From Thecamonas trahens ATCC 50062 (taxonomy: Eukaryota > Apusozoa > Apusomonadida > Apusomonadidae): DNA of 64,000 nucleotides. A program made the position numbers and the translations under genes. Numbering within the stretch: the stretch's first letter is position 1; the number at the start of each line of letters is the position of its first letter. The stretch is from NCBI RefSeq assembly GCF_000142905.1, contig NW_013657654.1:185087-249086 (forward strand), in the 5' to 3' direction. A model generated the notes under the pieces. That model saw only the letters and a program-made list of their open reading frames with translations, did not search any database and was not told where the DNA came from. Shown here one piece after another: positions 23,001 to 31,100 of the stretch.

Positions 23001-23170
23001 TCGTTGACAGCCGCGCGGGCATCGCCCCGCGACGCTCCGGCGCCGTGGCCGCCCGGAGAGCCCGGCGGCGAGGCTGGCCCGCGGACGAGGCCCGCCAGCG
23101 TCCGTTGGGCACGGAGGTAGGTGCGCAGCGCGGAAGCGGTGGCCGCCCACGGCTCTGCGGTGGACGACAT
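20048..23170 (-). CDS. Armadillo-repeat protein with C-terminal RING-H2 (putative E3 ubiquitin ligase)
   Basis: A 1040-residue single-exon protein starting MSSTAEPWAATAS. Residues about 250-850 are tandem armadillo-like helices, with repeated motifs such as LQTAAARALHNLVAHNAPAK, ATALENCTANSEANKAAL, VESATRALANCTADCVPVKK and KTLGNVLTLRDAKSAAI. The C-terminus (about 975-1025) is a RING-H2 finger: CTICFEDLAAGD, then PCLHVFHVLCVDTWL, then CNSRCPVC, with all eight Cys/His zinc ligands present. The combination suggests an E3 ligase with an ARM substrate-recognition solenoid. The target is unknown. It follows the topoisomerase promoter in tandem; the upstream ATG-proximal sequence is C-rich on the sense strand. 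Confidence 0.85.
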   Translation of the reverse strand: MSSTAEPWAATASALRTYLRAQRTLAGLVRGPASPPGSPGGHGAGASRGDARAAVNEAQARLAAALAALAADVTACEDPPHRPLGMLVKCCLPSLPPALLTLALLVVRNAAAAPDHQPALDAFVPRARALLADPRLPIRARALVVTLVDALVRWDLAPDWLVASLAAAAAATVSTAVDNGSPERAAFALLRGLFRTLSKALVASPAAKDALAASPLFPALADLWQWALPKPEVMTGDVLGSVLVDSGRLAQLALSNHERAKDAARESGLLLVALRALSGPDPVARLPPGLAVAMADTLGNAATAMGNKPYLHEAGAVMLLVQLLHAPSTALQTAAARALHNLVAHNAPAKDAVRDVGGLLVLLMLTAKATTPQLALAAATALENCTANSEANKAALGKLAVFDLAKPMLVSAAWKMQDVGAKIVGNCASLAANKSAIAMSGAPAALVPLLASPKTLVVESATRALANCTADCVPVKKQVVAAGAVAAAATLLEPGHPAGTPPMLRLVLKTLGNVLTLRDAKSAAIDAGLFSKLLTLLGHSKLGVRLAVVRGLEAAAAGSTMVKDRIRLLSGIGLLVTRIETTFTALVGPPAKRPTAATRKHLAAELAALVKLLGNCATLPESKDTVRADGGVAILVRLLAHALKPDTDGGSVLGTTLKALQNVTANNMKNKKIVRKQGGVVLLADYLRDLAAALHGKSAPLAPAHLAVLKALSNCISMSPPSRLEAVRNSVATSLGTVLGLGVAAGSGLRVALILVQSLVYAPAAAVDSPPESTILAALSSAGIFPCLVGLLDPVLSSPSQTRSTAILLLETLRKATLAEPEAVKAALVAPAAAKSLAACLSVLGASASEMDGSSGSSDRAAPCAESVRLTLAVLRFLCLVVTRTFPLVERLQASEAWMATLKRLLYASSDAVARWTDNLMHGMSDEKGLDVRLLRRIPVFTISSETPASALGAGPATVVPAGPDVPAPVCTICFEDLAAGDRARRLPCLHVFHVLCVDTWLFCNSRCPVCMGSVGDQLSAMHDMIVTSPTPAAAAVPAS

Positions 23171-23508
23171 ATGGGTGGGGGTGGTGGGGTGAGGGCGGCG
23201 TGGAGCGTGGGGTGGGGTGGCTTGGGCGCAGCGGGCGTGTCCTGCCTCAACGCGCGAAGATGGTGTCATTGGCCGGTCGGCGGCAGCGCCTGCGAGCGGG
23301 ACATTGGCAGTCGGGGGGGCTGGTCAATCAGAGCAGTGTCATCACGCAGAATTAGATCCAGCGCGCAAGGACACGATCGTACTCGATCAGTTTGAGTGTG
23401 AAAGCTCATAAGGAAGGCAAGTGGCGTTGCGCTCTCCCTCTCTCGCCCTCGCTCCAACGACGTTCAATCTGGTTTGCGCTGGCAAGACGGACAGTGTCAC
23501 GCTTGCTG
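23171..23508. other. Spacer between ARM/RING and WGR genes
   Basis: No gene is seen. The part nearest 23171 is C-rich on the minus strand (likely promoter of the ARM/RING gene). The remainder is mixed sequence that should hold the WGR gene's 3' UTR. Confidence 0.4.
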
Positions 23509-24450
23509 TCATGCATTGACTTTGTAAAGACGAGAGAGGAGGTCGGCAAACGAGTCGGCGATGCGGAAGCGCTTCCACTCGGGATCACTCTCCTGCGAAA
23601 TGTAGGCGACGGTCGGCTCGCCGGCAGTGTTGGGCCGGGTGTAGTCGAGAATGATCCACTCGTGGCCATCGCCGTCGATCATGAGGATCTTCCCCTGCAT
23701 GTCGTCGGGCAGCTCCCATTCTTCGGCGTCTTCGTCTGTCCCGCCGAGCTGCGAGAGTGATGCCAGTGTATTGACTGGAGCGTGGTCGTTGGCCCACGGA
23801 TTCGGATCGGCCGGAACGGCGTTGAGCGCGAGTATCATTCCATCAGTGATCTGGAGAATCGAGGCGTAGAGCGCCGGAAGCTTGCGCTTGTATTGTGCCT
23901 CAAACGCGTCGATGTCGGCGCGGGTCACCCCAGGTGTCGCAGCCGTCAGATCGGCGGGCTTCTTCGAGGAGATGCGCTCGAGCAGGGCATCGATGCTCTC
24001 GGCATCGGGCTCACCCTCCTTGCCCCCCGCAGCGGCAGCGGCAGCCTCGCCACCACTTGCCGATACAATGACATATCCCTTGCTCGGCTGCACCTTGGAC
24101 TCGAGCTGGGCGATGGCATGGTCGAGGGCGGCAGCGGTGGAGCCCTTGTCGGCGATGCGCTCCTGGCCGGCCGATCCAATCTTGCCAAAGACCACCACGA
24201 CTTCCTCACCGTCGACGGTGACGGTCCAGAACTTGGACGCCCCACCCTTGGTACAGTGCAGGGTGACCTCCAAGCCTACAGCAAGCGCCTTCTTGGCCTC
24301 TTCCACCGACATGGCCTTGGCCGTTGTCATCGTCGTCGCCGTTGTCGTCGTCTTGCTCTTCTTTCCAGACTCTCTCCGGCCGGCGTCATCGTCACCGCGT
24401 CGCCGCTTGGGCGTGTTAGTGGCCGAGGCCGAGCTGGCTTTAGAGCTCAT
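23509..24450 (-). CDS. WGR domain plus SMI1/KNR4-like domain protein
   Basis: A 313-residue protein. Residues 1-48 are Ser/Thr/Lys-rich with basic clusters (PKRRRGDDD, GKKSKTTT), a possible nuclear signal. Residues about 55-125 match the WGR fold (ASKFWTVTVDGEEVVVVFGK, IGSAGQERIADKG), with VFGKIG in place of the namesake WGRIG. In PARP2 and PARP3 this domain binds 5'-phosphorylated DNA ends. Residues about 165-310 match the SMI1/KNR4 (SUKH) fold: TRADIDAFEAQYKRKLPALY, ILQITDGMILALN, ILMIDGDGHEWIILDY. SUKH modules act as protein-binding regulators in fungi. No PARP catalytic domain is present. The pairing resembles WGR-plus-SMI1 proteins of protists and bacteria. Function is unproven. Confidence 0.82.
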   Translation of the reverse strand: MSSKASSASATNTPKRRRGDDDAGRRESGKKSKTTTTATTMTTAKAMSVEEAKKALAVGLEVTLHCTKGGASKFWTVTVDGEEVVVVFGKIGSAGQERIADKGSTAAALDHAIAQLESKVQPSKGYVIVSASGGEAAAAAAGGKEGEPDAESIDALLERISSKKPADLTAATPGVTRADIDAFEAQYKRKLPALYASILQITDGMILALNAVPADPNPWANDHAPVNTLASLSQLGGTDEDAEEWELPDDMQGKILMIDGDGHEWIILDYTRPNTAGEPTVAYISQESDPEWKRFRIADSFADLLSRLYKVNA

Positions 24451-24624
24451 GGGTTACAGGAGATGAGGTGGAGTGGAGGTGCGGACGGGGCTGGTGGAGG
24501 TGGTGGGGGGGAGGGGAGGGGAGGGAGGGACGGGACGGGTACGGGTACGGGTACGGGGTACCGGGTCCCGGGTCTGAGTTTGCCCATTCCGCATATGTCT
24601 GTGGCCCGGTTCGCGGCCCTTAAA

Positions 24625-24724
24625 NNNNNNNNNNNNNNNNNNNNNNNNNNNNNNNNNNNNNNNNNNNNNNNNNNNNNNNNNNNNNNNNNNNNNNNNNNNN
24701 NNNNNNNNNNNNNNNNNNNNNNNN
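24625..24724. other. Assembly gap (100 N)
   Basis: Exactly 100 N, the usual placeholder for a gap of unknown size. It is flanked by G-rich sequence and by a GGTACGGGTACGGG pentamer/hexamer-like run (24530-24560), so the gap probably reflects unassembled simple repeats. Confidence 0.99.
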
Positions 24725-24912
24725 GGTAGAAGGGGGGGGAGAGGGAGAGGGGTTGGAAGAGTACTTGTCTCTGGCGGTGGCACGGGAAGGGGATATAGAC
24801 TGGGTGAGTGATGCCGCTGACGCATGTACGGGCATTTGGGGAGGGGGAGGGGGAGGGAGGGGAAGGGGAAGGGGGGAAGAAGGGGGGGCTTCTTCGGTTG
24901 TAATTCACGTGC

Positions 24913-25040
24913 GATGTGCTGGGTGCGATACACTGGGTGCGATACACTGGGTGCGATACACTGGGTGCGATACACTGGGTGCGATGCACTGGGTGCGATG
25001 CACTGGGTGCGATGCACTGGGTGCGATGCGCTGGGTGTGG
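24913..25040. repeat. 14-bp tandem repeat followed by poly-G tracts
   Basis: The unit TGGGTGCGATACAC (later copies TGGGTGCGATGCAC) occurs about eight times, then degenerates into G9-G11 runs separated by CT (25041-25082). The repeat is open in several frames but is not protein-like. G-runs of this length can form quadruplexes. Confidence 0.8.
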
Positions 25041-25084
25041 GGCTGGGGGGGGGGGCTGGGGGGGGGGCTGGGGGGGGGGGAGGG

Positions 25085-26749
25085 CAGGCTACGGCTGCTC
25101 GGCCGGTGCGCAAGGGGCGGAAGGCGCCGTCACGGAGGGAGAGAAAGCGCAAGGTCGAGGTGGTGGCTGTGGTGGACGCCGGTGGTGCTGGTGGCCTGGA
25201 TCCCGATGCAACCGCTGCTGCGGTGGACAGCAAGCCACCGTCGCTGCTGTTGGGGGAAAGCGCGCCTGATGCGCCAAACACTGGCGCAGCTGGCTCTGAT
25301 GCCATCGCGCCTGCTCCCGCACAGCATACTTCTGCGCCCACCACGCCCGCCGCACCTGTCGCACCTGCCGATGCCGATGCCGATGCTGCTCCCAAGGCCA
25401 AGAAGCGGACGATGAAGGAGCGCATGAAGGGCTTCAAGTCGCGGATCAAGGACATGAAAAAGGCCAAGCTCGGCGGAGATGTGCCGCCGTTTCTGGCACT
25501 GGCCGACACGTCAGCGGTCCCGATGGAGCCCGGCGTCTTGCACCACGGCTTGCTGGAGAAGAAGGGCCGCAAGCGGCACAACTTTGCCCTCCGCTGGTTC
25601 ACCCTCTCGGCAGACAACGTGCTCCGGTACTACGAGCTGAAGGAGAAGCAGGCTGAGATCTCGACCATATTTGACGCCAAGCTTCTGGACGGCATGGCCG
25701 AGCGTGGATGGATGAACCTGCTGGTCCCGTTCACGCTCGCCCGCGTCGAGGCCAAGAACGAGTGGGAGTATCGCTTTGTCGTAGAATCGGCCGAACGCAC
25801 TCTGGTTTTGCGAACCCCGCTAGACCAAGCTGCCGACGAGTGGATGGCCCGGCTAGCCGAGTGTGGCGGATACCAGGCCGAGGGCAAGGCTGCCGAGCCA
25901 CCGTCACCATTGATTGCATCCGCCCCGACCTCGCCCGCAGCTGGCGCTGCGGCCGAGCCTGTGGATGAGCTTCGTCACCCACGCCCGCAGCCGCCGTCGC
26001 GATCGCGCGCAGACCAGCCGCCTGCCGGAGATCTTGAGCGAGACATCACCGCCGCCCCGGCGCCGCCTCCCCGCCGCTCCCCCATCCCGCCTGCCAGCAC
26101 TTCTGTCACCGCTGATGGCGACAGCCGCGAGGTAGAGGATGTGCGGCCAAAGCCGGTGGCGCGACCGTCACCAGCAGCTCGCCCGCTTCCGAGCCCCGTG
26201 CCCTCTACGCGTTCTGCAGCCGGAAAGATACCGCCACCCAAGCCGTCCGCCCGTCCACTTCCAAGCCCTGTTGCTAGCTCGAATCCGGTGCCCATCAAGC
26301 CAGCGCCCGCGCCGCGCCCGCCTACCCGCCCACTTCCCAATCCAGTACCTGCAGCCGACGAGCCGCTACCGCCCAAGCCACCGTCACGTCCGCTGCCGGC
26401 ACCTGCAGGTGCCAAGTCGCCTTTGCCCAAGCCGCCGTCACGCCCGCAGCCCACGCTCAATCCCGACAGCCCATCGCCGCCCAAGCCACCGTCACGCCCG
26501 CAGCCCACGCCTACTGCTGACAACCCACCTCCGTCCCGCCCGAAGCCAGCACTTGTGGCCAACGACCCATCGCAACAAGAGGCCAAGTCGCCGGCACCAT
26601 CCAACCGCCCGGACAAGGTCGCCCGCCCGACCAAGCCCAAGCCGACCAAGCCGCGGCCAAAGGTCTCCAAGCCGCCACCCAAGCCCAAGCCCCCGCCGTC
26701 ATTGGTGTCCGAGCCGTCCGGAGCAGCATCGCACAACCCGTTTCTTTAA
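25085..26749 (+). CDS. PH-domain, proline-rich adaptor ending in NPF (5' end uncertain)
   Basis: Protein-like sequence begins just after the poly-G tract at a GGGCAG acceptor-like site. The first in-frame ATG within it is at 25412 (MKERMKGFKSRIKDMKKAK), so either that is the start or an upstream exon exists. A PH domain follows (HHGLLEKKGRKRHNFALRWF to WMARLAECGG) with its closing Trp, likely binding phosphoinositides. Roughly 200 residues then carry repeated PKPPSRP motifs, matching class-II SH3 ligands PxxPxR, and a Lys/Pro tail. The last residues are SHNPFL, an EH-domain ligand. The composition suggests an endocytic or actin adaptor and a possible SH3 partner of the BAR-SH3 protein (inference). 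The stop codon TAA overlaps the TTAA at which a piggyBac-like element is inserted. Confidence 0.7.
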   Translation, partial: QATAARPVRKGRKAPSRRERKRKVEVVAVVDAGGAGGLDPDATAAAVDSKPPSLLLGESAPDAPNTGAAGSDAIAPAPAQHTSAPTTPAAPVAPADADADAAPKAKKRTMKERMKGFKSRIKDMKKAKLGGDVPPFLALADTSAVPMEPGVLHHGLLEKKGRKRHNFALRWFTLSADNVLRYYELKEKQAEISTIFDAKLLDGMAERGWMNLLVPFTLARVEAKNEWEYRFVVESAERTLVLRTPLDQAADEWMARLAECGGYQAEGKAAEPPSPLIASAPTSPAAGAAAEPVDELRHPRPQPPSRSRADQPPAGDLERDITAAPAPPPRRSPIPPASTSVTADGDSREVEDVRPKPVARPSPAARPLPSPVPSTRSAAGKIPPPKPSARPLPSPVASSNPVPIKPAPAPRPPTRPLPNPVPAADEPLPPKPPSRPLPAPAGAKSPLPKPPSRPQPTLNPDSPSPPKPPSRPQPTPTADNPPPSRPKPALVANDPSQQEAKSPAPSNRPDKVARPTKPKPTKPRPKVSKPPPKPKPPPSLVSEPSGAASHNPFL

Positions 26750-27577
26750 CCTTTTCACAGTACGGAATGGACAAATTTGTCCATCGCGTAAGCTGCGCTC
26801 CACGACGCTCCACAGACGTCGCAACGTTCATCAATCGCGGTGTAAGAGTGGTACAATGTGCTAATTGCTACTGTGGCCACTGGTGGACCACAACAGGAAA
26901 CAGTCGGCGATGCAGAGATGGACGTCGCACGCGGCGCAAAAGGTCCAAGGCCACGATCGCTTACCATGAAGCTTCCGGCAGGCGAGGCAGTCGCGTCGCA
27001 CGGCGGCTCGCTGGGAAGTGGTGATGACGAGCAGCCGCTGCAGAGGGACGCTTCCGCTGGCGGCGAGGGCGCGAAGCTGACGGCGTCGGCGCTGGCGGCA
27101 AGGGTGTCGATGATGTCTTAGAGAGAAGCCACGCGAGTCATAGCGGGGCGTGGGCTCGTGTCAGCGTAGAGCACGTACGCGGCGTCCAGATTCCAGTTCA
27201 AGATGGCGTGCCACCTCTTGCGGCCACGCCGACCGGCAAGCTCGTCCGTCGCAAGACGTCCTTGCGCTCTTCCGTCCGGCTACTGTGTTCAACTCTGTCA
27301 TGCTCTCCTTCCCGGTCGTCAAGGTCGTCAACGATAAGTTCCGCACCGTCCGCGCCCGCAGCACCTTCCGGATCGGCGCCGTACGGCACCTCGCGCGCAT
27401 CGCCCATGCTCCCAGGCGTCCGTCACCGCCGTCACGTGCGGGCACGCCTCCCACCTCAAGCCGCTGGCCAAGCAGGCGTCGCGCAGCGTCGGCTGGTGAC
27501 CTGGAAGTCAAGCATCATCGAGTTGCTCTCTTTGAGACGCGACATCCCGTCCGAACGACCGCACCGTGAAGGGTTAA
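26746..27577. mobile_element. Degenerate piggyBac-like transposon, about 0.82 kb between TTAA sites
   Basis: The left boundary is TTAA (26746-26749) followed by CCTTTTCACAGTACGG. The right boundary, read on the minus strand, is TTAA (27577-27574) followed by CCCTTCACGGTGCGG. These ends are imperfect terminal inverted repeats sharing TTCAC-GT-CGG, and TTAA is the invariant target duplicated by piggyBac transposases. An 18-bp perfect palindrome, ATGGACAAATTTGTCCAT, lies at 26766-26783 next to the left end. The interior carries the C-terminal part of a piggyBac transposase on the minus strand (separate entry). At 824 bp between the TTAA copies it is far shorter than an autonomous element, so it is an internally deleted, dead copy. 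Confidence 0.68.
26861..27270 (-). pseudogene. C-terminal remnant of piggyBac (DDE_Tnp_1_7) transposase
   Basis: On the minus strand near 27170-27260 the translation reads LATDELAGRRGRKRWHAILN then WNLDAAYVLYADTS. This matches the piggyBac segment where a Lys/Arg-Trp motif is followed by the NAY-x-LY helix. After a stop and frame changes, 27000-26861 encodes RRDCLACRKLHGKR, then WTFCAACDVHLCIADCFLLW and a stop at 26861. That is the Cys-rich zinc domain with the C-x2-C, C-x2-C and LC-x3-CF pattern of piggyBac C-termini. The three parts are in different frames, so the gene is dead; the catalytic DDD core is missing. I describe the fragments only as they stand. Confidence 0.62.
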
Positions 27578-27773
27578 CTGTCGACCTGGGCTGGCCGCTC
27601 CAAACGACGTCACACTCGTGCGTTTGTGTACCCTGTCGCCGTCCCGGCACAAAACCGGGCGCCGAAATCCGACAGCGACTCGTTGGTAGGTCGAACCATT
27701 CCTCTCTCTTCTACTCGACTTGGCACAGGACTTTCCTTCGCCCAATCGAAACACTCAAGCAGACCAAGACGTA

Positions 27774-28047
27774 CAAGCCTTCTTACCTCAACCGGTAGAG
27801 CTACTGGACAACGCAGAACACGTTCACGCTTCCCTTACCCCTCACGAACTTGCACACAGCGAGTCGTTTAGGCAGTTGCAGCGTTTGCACTTTTTGGTTT
27901 ATTTTCTTCCCGAGCCTCGGTAGCCACGACCAAGGGTTAACCAAGACTTTCAAGCCTTCTTACCTCAACAGGTAGAGCTACTCGACAAAGCGGAACACTT
28001 TCACGCTCCCCCCTACCCCTCGCGGACTTGCTTACAGCGAGTCGTTT
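27774..28047 (+). repeat. Pair of about 97-bp diverged direct repeats
   Basis: Copy 1 is 27774-27869 and copy 2 is 27951-28047, offset by about 177 bp and roughly 85% alike by eye. Each starts CAAGCCTTCTTACCTCAAC, continues GGTAGAGCTACT, and ends CAGCGAGTCGTTT. They occupy the 550-bp spacer between the piggyBac remnant and the nuclease-helicase ATG (28126), and no gene is seen in that spacer (27578-28125). The spacer is noticeably less GC-rich than its surroundings. They may be promoter repeats of the helicase gene or remains of another element. Confidence 0.7.
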
Positions 28048-28125
28048 GCACAGTATCTGCTTGGGAATTTTTTTGCAACCTCGGTGTGTGCCCTTTTTCG
28101 CAACCGCCAACGGAAACTCCTCATC

Positions 28126-31100
28126 ATGAGCTCCTCGGTTGATGACCTTGTTGTGCCCATCTCGGCCATGGCTATCTTTAGTGACCACGGATGCGCGGCA
28201 AAGCTTAAGGAGTCTGCGCACGGTGGCAGGGCCGGAGACGAGGTTTCCGAGCCAGACCCTCTTGTGGCGGCGGTGCGCCAGCACGGCGTCAAGTTCGAGA
28301 ACCATTGCCAGCAACTGCTCGAGGAGCAGAGCTTGCTGCAGCGGGAACCGATGTGTTTGACGGCGTCGATGTGGAGATGGAGGTCGACAACGAGTGCATG
28401 GACGACGGAGCCCTCACGATTCTTGCTGCGGGCGTCATCCACGTGAGCATCTACACGGATACCGACAAGGAAAAGAGTCATTCTTTCCCGGGCGGCGGTG
28501 ACCTCTACCTGGCAAACCTCAAGTTCGAGCACATGCCCGAGCATGCCATTAAGGCTGGCCGCTACTTTGCTTCAAAGTGGGAGCCGGACTTTGTCGTGCT
28601 CTGCAAGCGCGGCTCCAAGGTCGAGATCACGGTCTGCGACGCCAAGGCGTCGTCGGTCTCCAAAGCCTCCCACATTGTTCAGGTCTCAGTCTACGCCAAG
28701 CTGCTGGAGGCGATGGTGAAGTTGATCAAGGTCGAGTCCAACGGTTGCATGGTCAGTCTCAGCGAGCTGGTCTCGTTCTCCGACACTGGTCTAGTGTGGC
28801 GGCCTAACGGAGTCGACACCTTCAGCCTGAAGGCGATGTGGCCGATGGTCGAGGACGAGATTGCTGCCGGGGCGATGCCATTAGCGGCCGTACCCCCTGG
28901 TACGTAGCCTCATCACTCTGCTGTGCCGATGTGGATGGCAGGGAGGATGGGAAGTTGACCTGCCGCGAGCTGGCCATCGCAAACGACTCGATCATCAAGG
29001 TACCGTACATTTCTGGACACGATGCGGACAAGATCCGCAGGGTGCACGGCGGAGACGAGGGCTCGTTCACCTTTGCCCTGGAGAAAAAACTTGTGCCGGA
29101 CGCCTTTAGCGATGCGTACGAGCACAAGAAGGCGGTCGTGCTCGGACAGCATGTGCGGTCGACCCTTCTCCCGGCTGGGTCAGAGTCGTGCTTTACAGTG
29201 GCAGTCACTATCTTGCGCGAGCCCCAGAAGGATGGCGCGTACGGATGGTGCGTCTTTGACGGGCATGGGATCCCGTTTGCGACCGTACCTTACAGCGGCG
29301 ACTTTGTCCCTTTGGACTCGCGCGCAACCGCCAGTCTATCAGAGGCTCACAAGGAGCTGGTGGTGGCCCTGGCGGGCGTGCTGAGGGACAAGGTCCATGC
29401 GCAGGTTGTGGTGCCAACGCAGCACGAGCGCGATCTCCTGTTCCATGTGGTGAAGACGACGCTGGCAAAGGCAAAGCCAGGGTCGGAGCTGGCGGTCGCC
29501 GCCAAGTTCCTCGTCACCAACCTTGTGCGCAACATCGATGCCGCCGAGTTTACCACCGACTTTAACCCACTGGTCGGTCTTGAGGGGAAGCAGATCGAGG
29601 CTGCGAGTGAGGCGATGGAGGCTTCGATGGCTCCGGTGGTGGTGGTGCTGGAGGCTGCAGTTCGCGAGCTTGTTGCCCTGCCTGTTCCCGGCATTTACCT
29701 GTTGAGTGACATGGTCACATACCTGGTGGCAGCGGGCAATCTTGCCCTCGATCCTGATTTTGCCTCCGAGTGCGCGTTGTACCAGATGTGCTCTTCTGGC
29801 CAGTTCGGAGGGGCCAAGAAAGTGCTACTGGCTAGGACCCGAGCTCTCCTCTTGGTTTTGGCTGGCTTGCGGGAGCTGTCCGAGGGAAGCCCGTTTGTGC
29901 ACAGCCCGCCGCGACTTGTGCCTTGGTCCTCCATCACCCCTGGTGCACCGGGCGTGCTTGATCAGGCGGCCTTTCATGTGCGGATGGAGCTCGCCACCGG
30001 GCTGTGGAGTGCGCGGACGAAGCGGCTACAGACGCTGGGTGGTAAGCTAAGCGGGGTGCCCTCGCCAGAGCCGCCAACCGCGCTTGGCGAGAGCACGTAC
30101 CCGGAGACTCTCTCGCAAGGCGCGGCGCCGGCCCAACACCAGTCCGGCAACACACTGCCTAACTCGACAGTGCCGCAGGCCGAGTTGCCTGCGCCAACGC
30201 TGCCGCGTGTCATCATGGGCAACGTAGTGGGCATTCGCCCAGTCTGCAACGCCACCAGCACCCTGGAGATTGAGGTCACGCATGGCCACGAGCATGTACG
30301 CAAGGACAAGTTGCGGTCCCGGCTTGTGTACCCGCGCATGCTAGCTGGCGAGAACTCGCTGTTCAAGGATGCCCTCCATGTCAACAAGGCTAAGATGACC
30401 TCCCTAGTCGACCTGTCGTTGGCAAGCGCAGGGATCGGGTCAACGAACCCTGAAGAGGGCAACATCTTGATGAAATTTCCACGCCATCCGCACCTGGAGA
30501 ACCTCAAGTGCGGAGTGCCAGTGGTCATTGAGCCGCGGGTCATCGACTTTGCGTCTGCCAAGATCCTTGCCCAGACTGCCAAGGGCGTTGAGGAGAACCA
30601 CGTGTTTGTGGAGCTTGTGCAAGACCCGAAGGAGTGGATGGCAGGCGAAGCGCTGCCCGTGCTCGGTCTGGACACAGAGATCAGTGAGCTTGTTGACAGC
30701 AGCGGCCTCGACGAGTCACAGAAGAACGTCATCAAGCGTGTGTTGTCGACTGAGAGTGGAAAGCTGACGGTGTGCCACGGACCACCGGGCACCGGCAAGA
30801 CACAGGTCATTGTGCAGCTGATGATGATGGCTGCAGATCTGGCGTGCAAGTCTGGCAAGAAGCTGCGGATTTTGTACATGGCGGCGACAAACAACCCGCT
30901 CGACGATGGGTTGAAGAAGGTTCAGCAGGCGCTGAAGAGAAAGGGAGGCCTCGCGACAAAGGTCAAGGCAGCCAAGCTCAGGAGCCAGCTTCCGATCGGA
31001 AACCACAAGGTGGTTATCATGTTTGCCACTCCGTACAAGGCGGCCACGTTGTTCGAACGCTCCATGCACAAGGTCGACCTGCTGATCGTGGAGGAGGCGT

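Noticed and set aside
27780-27850. tRNA-like segment (CCTCAACCGGTAGAGC resembles a tRNA D-arm) in the direct repeats
   Set aside because: The following bases do not form an acceptable anticodon stem with T33, there is no GGTTCGA-type T-arm, and the second copy does not keep compensating pairs.
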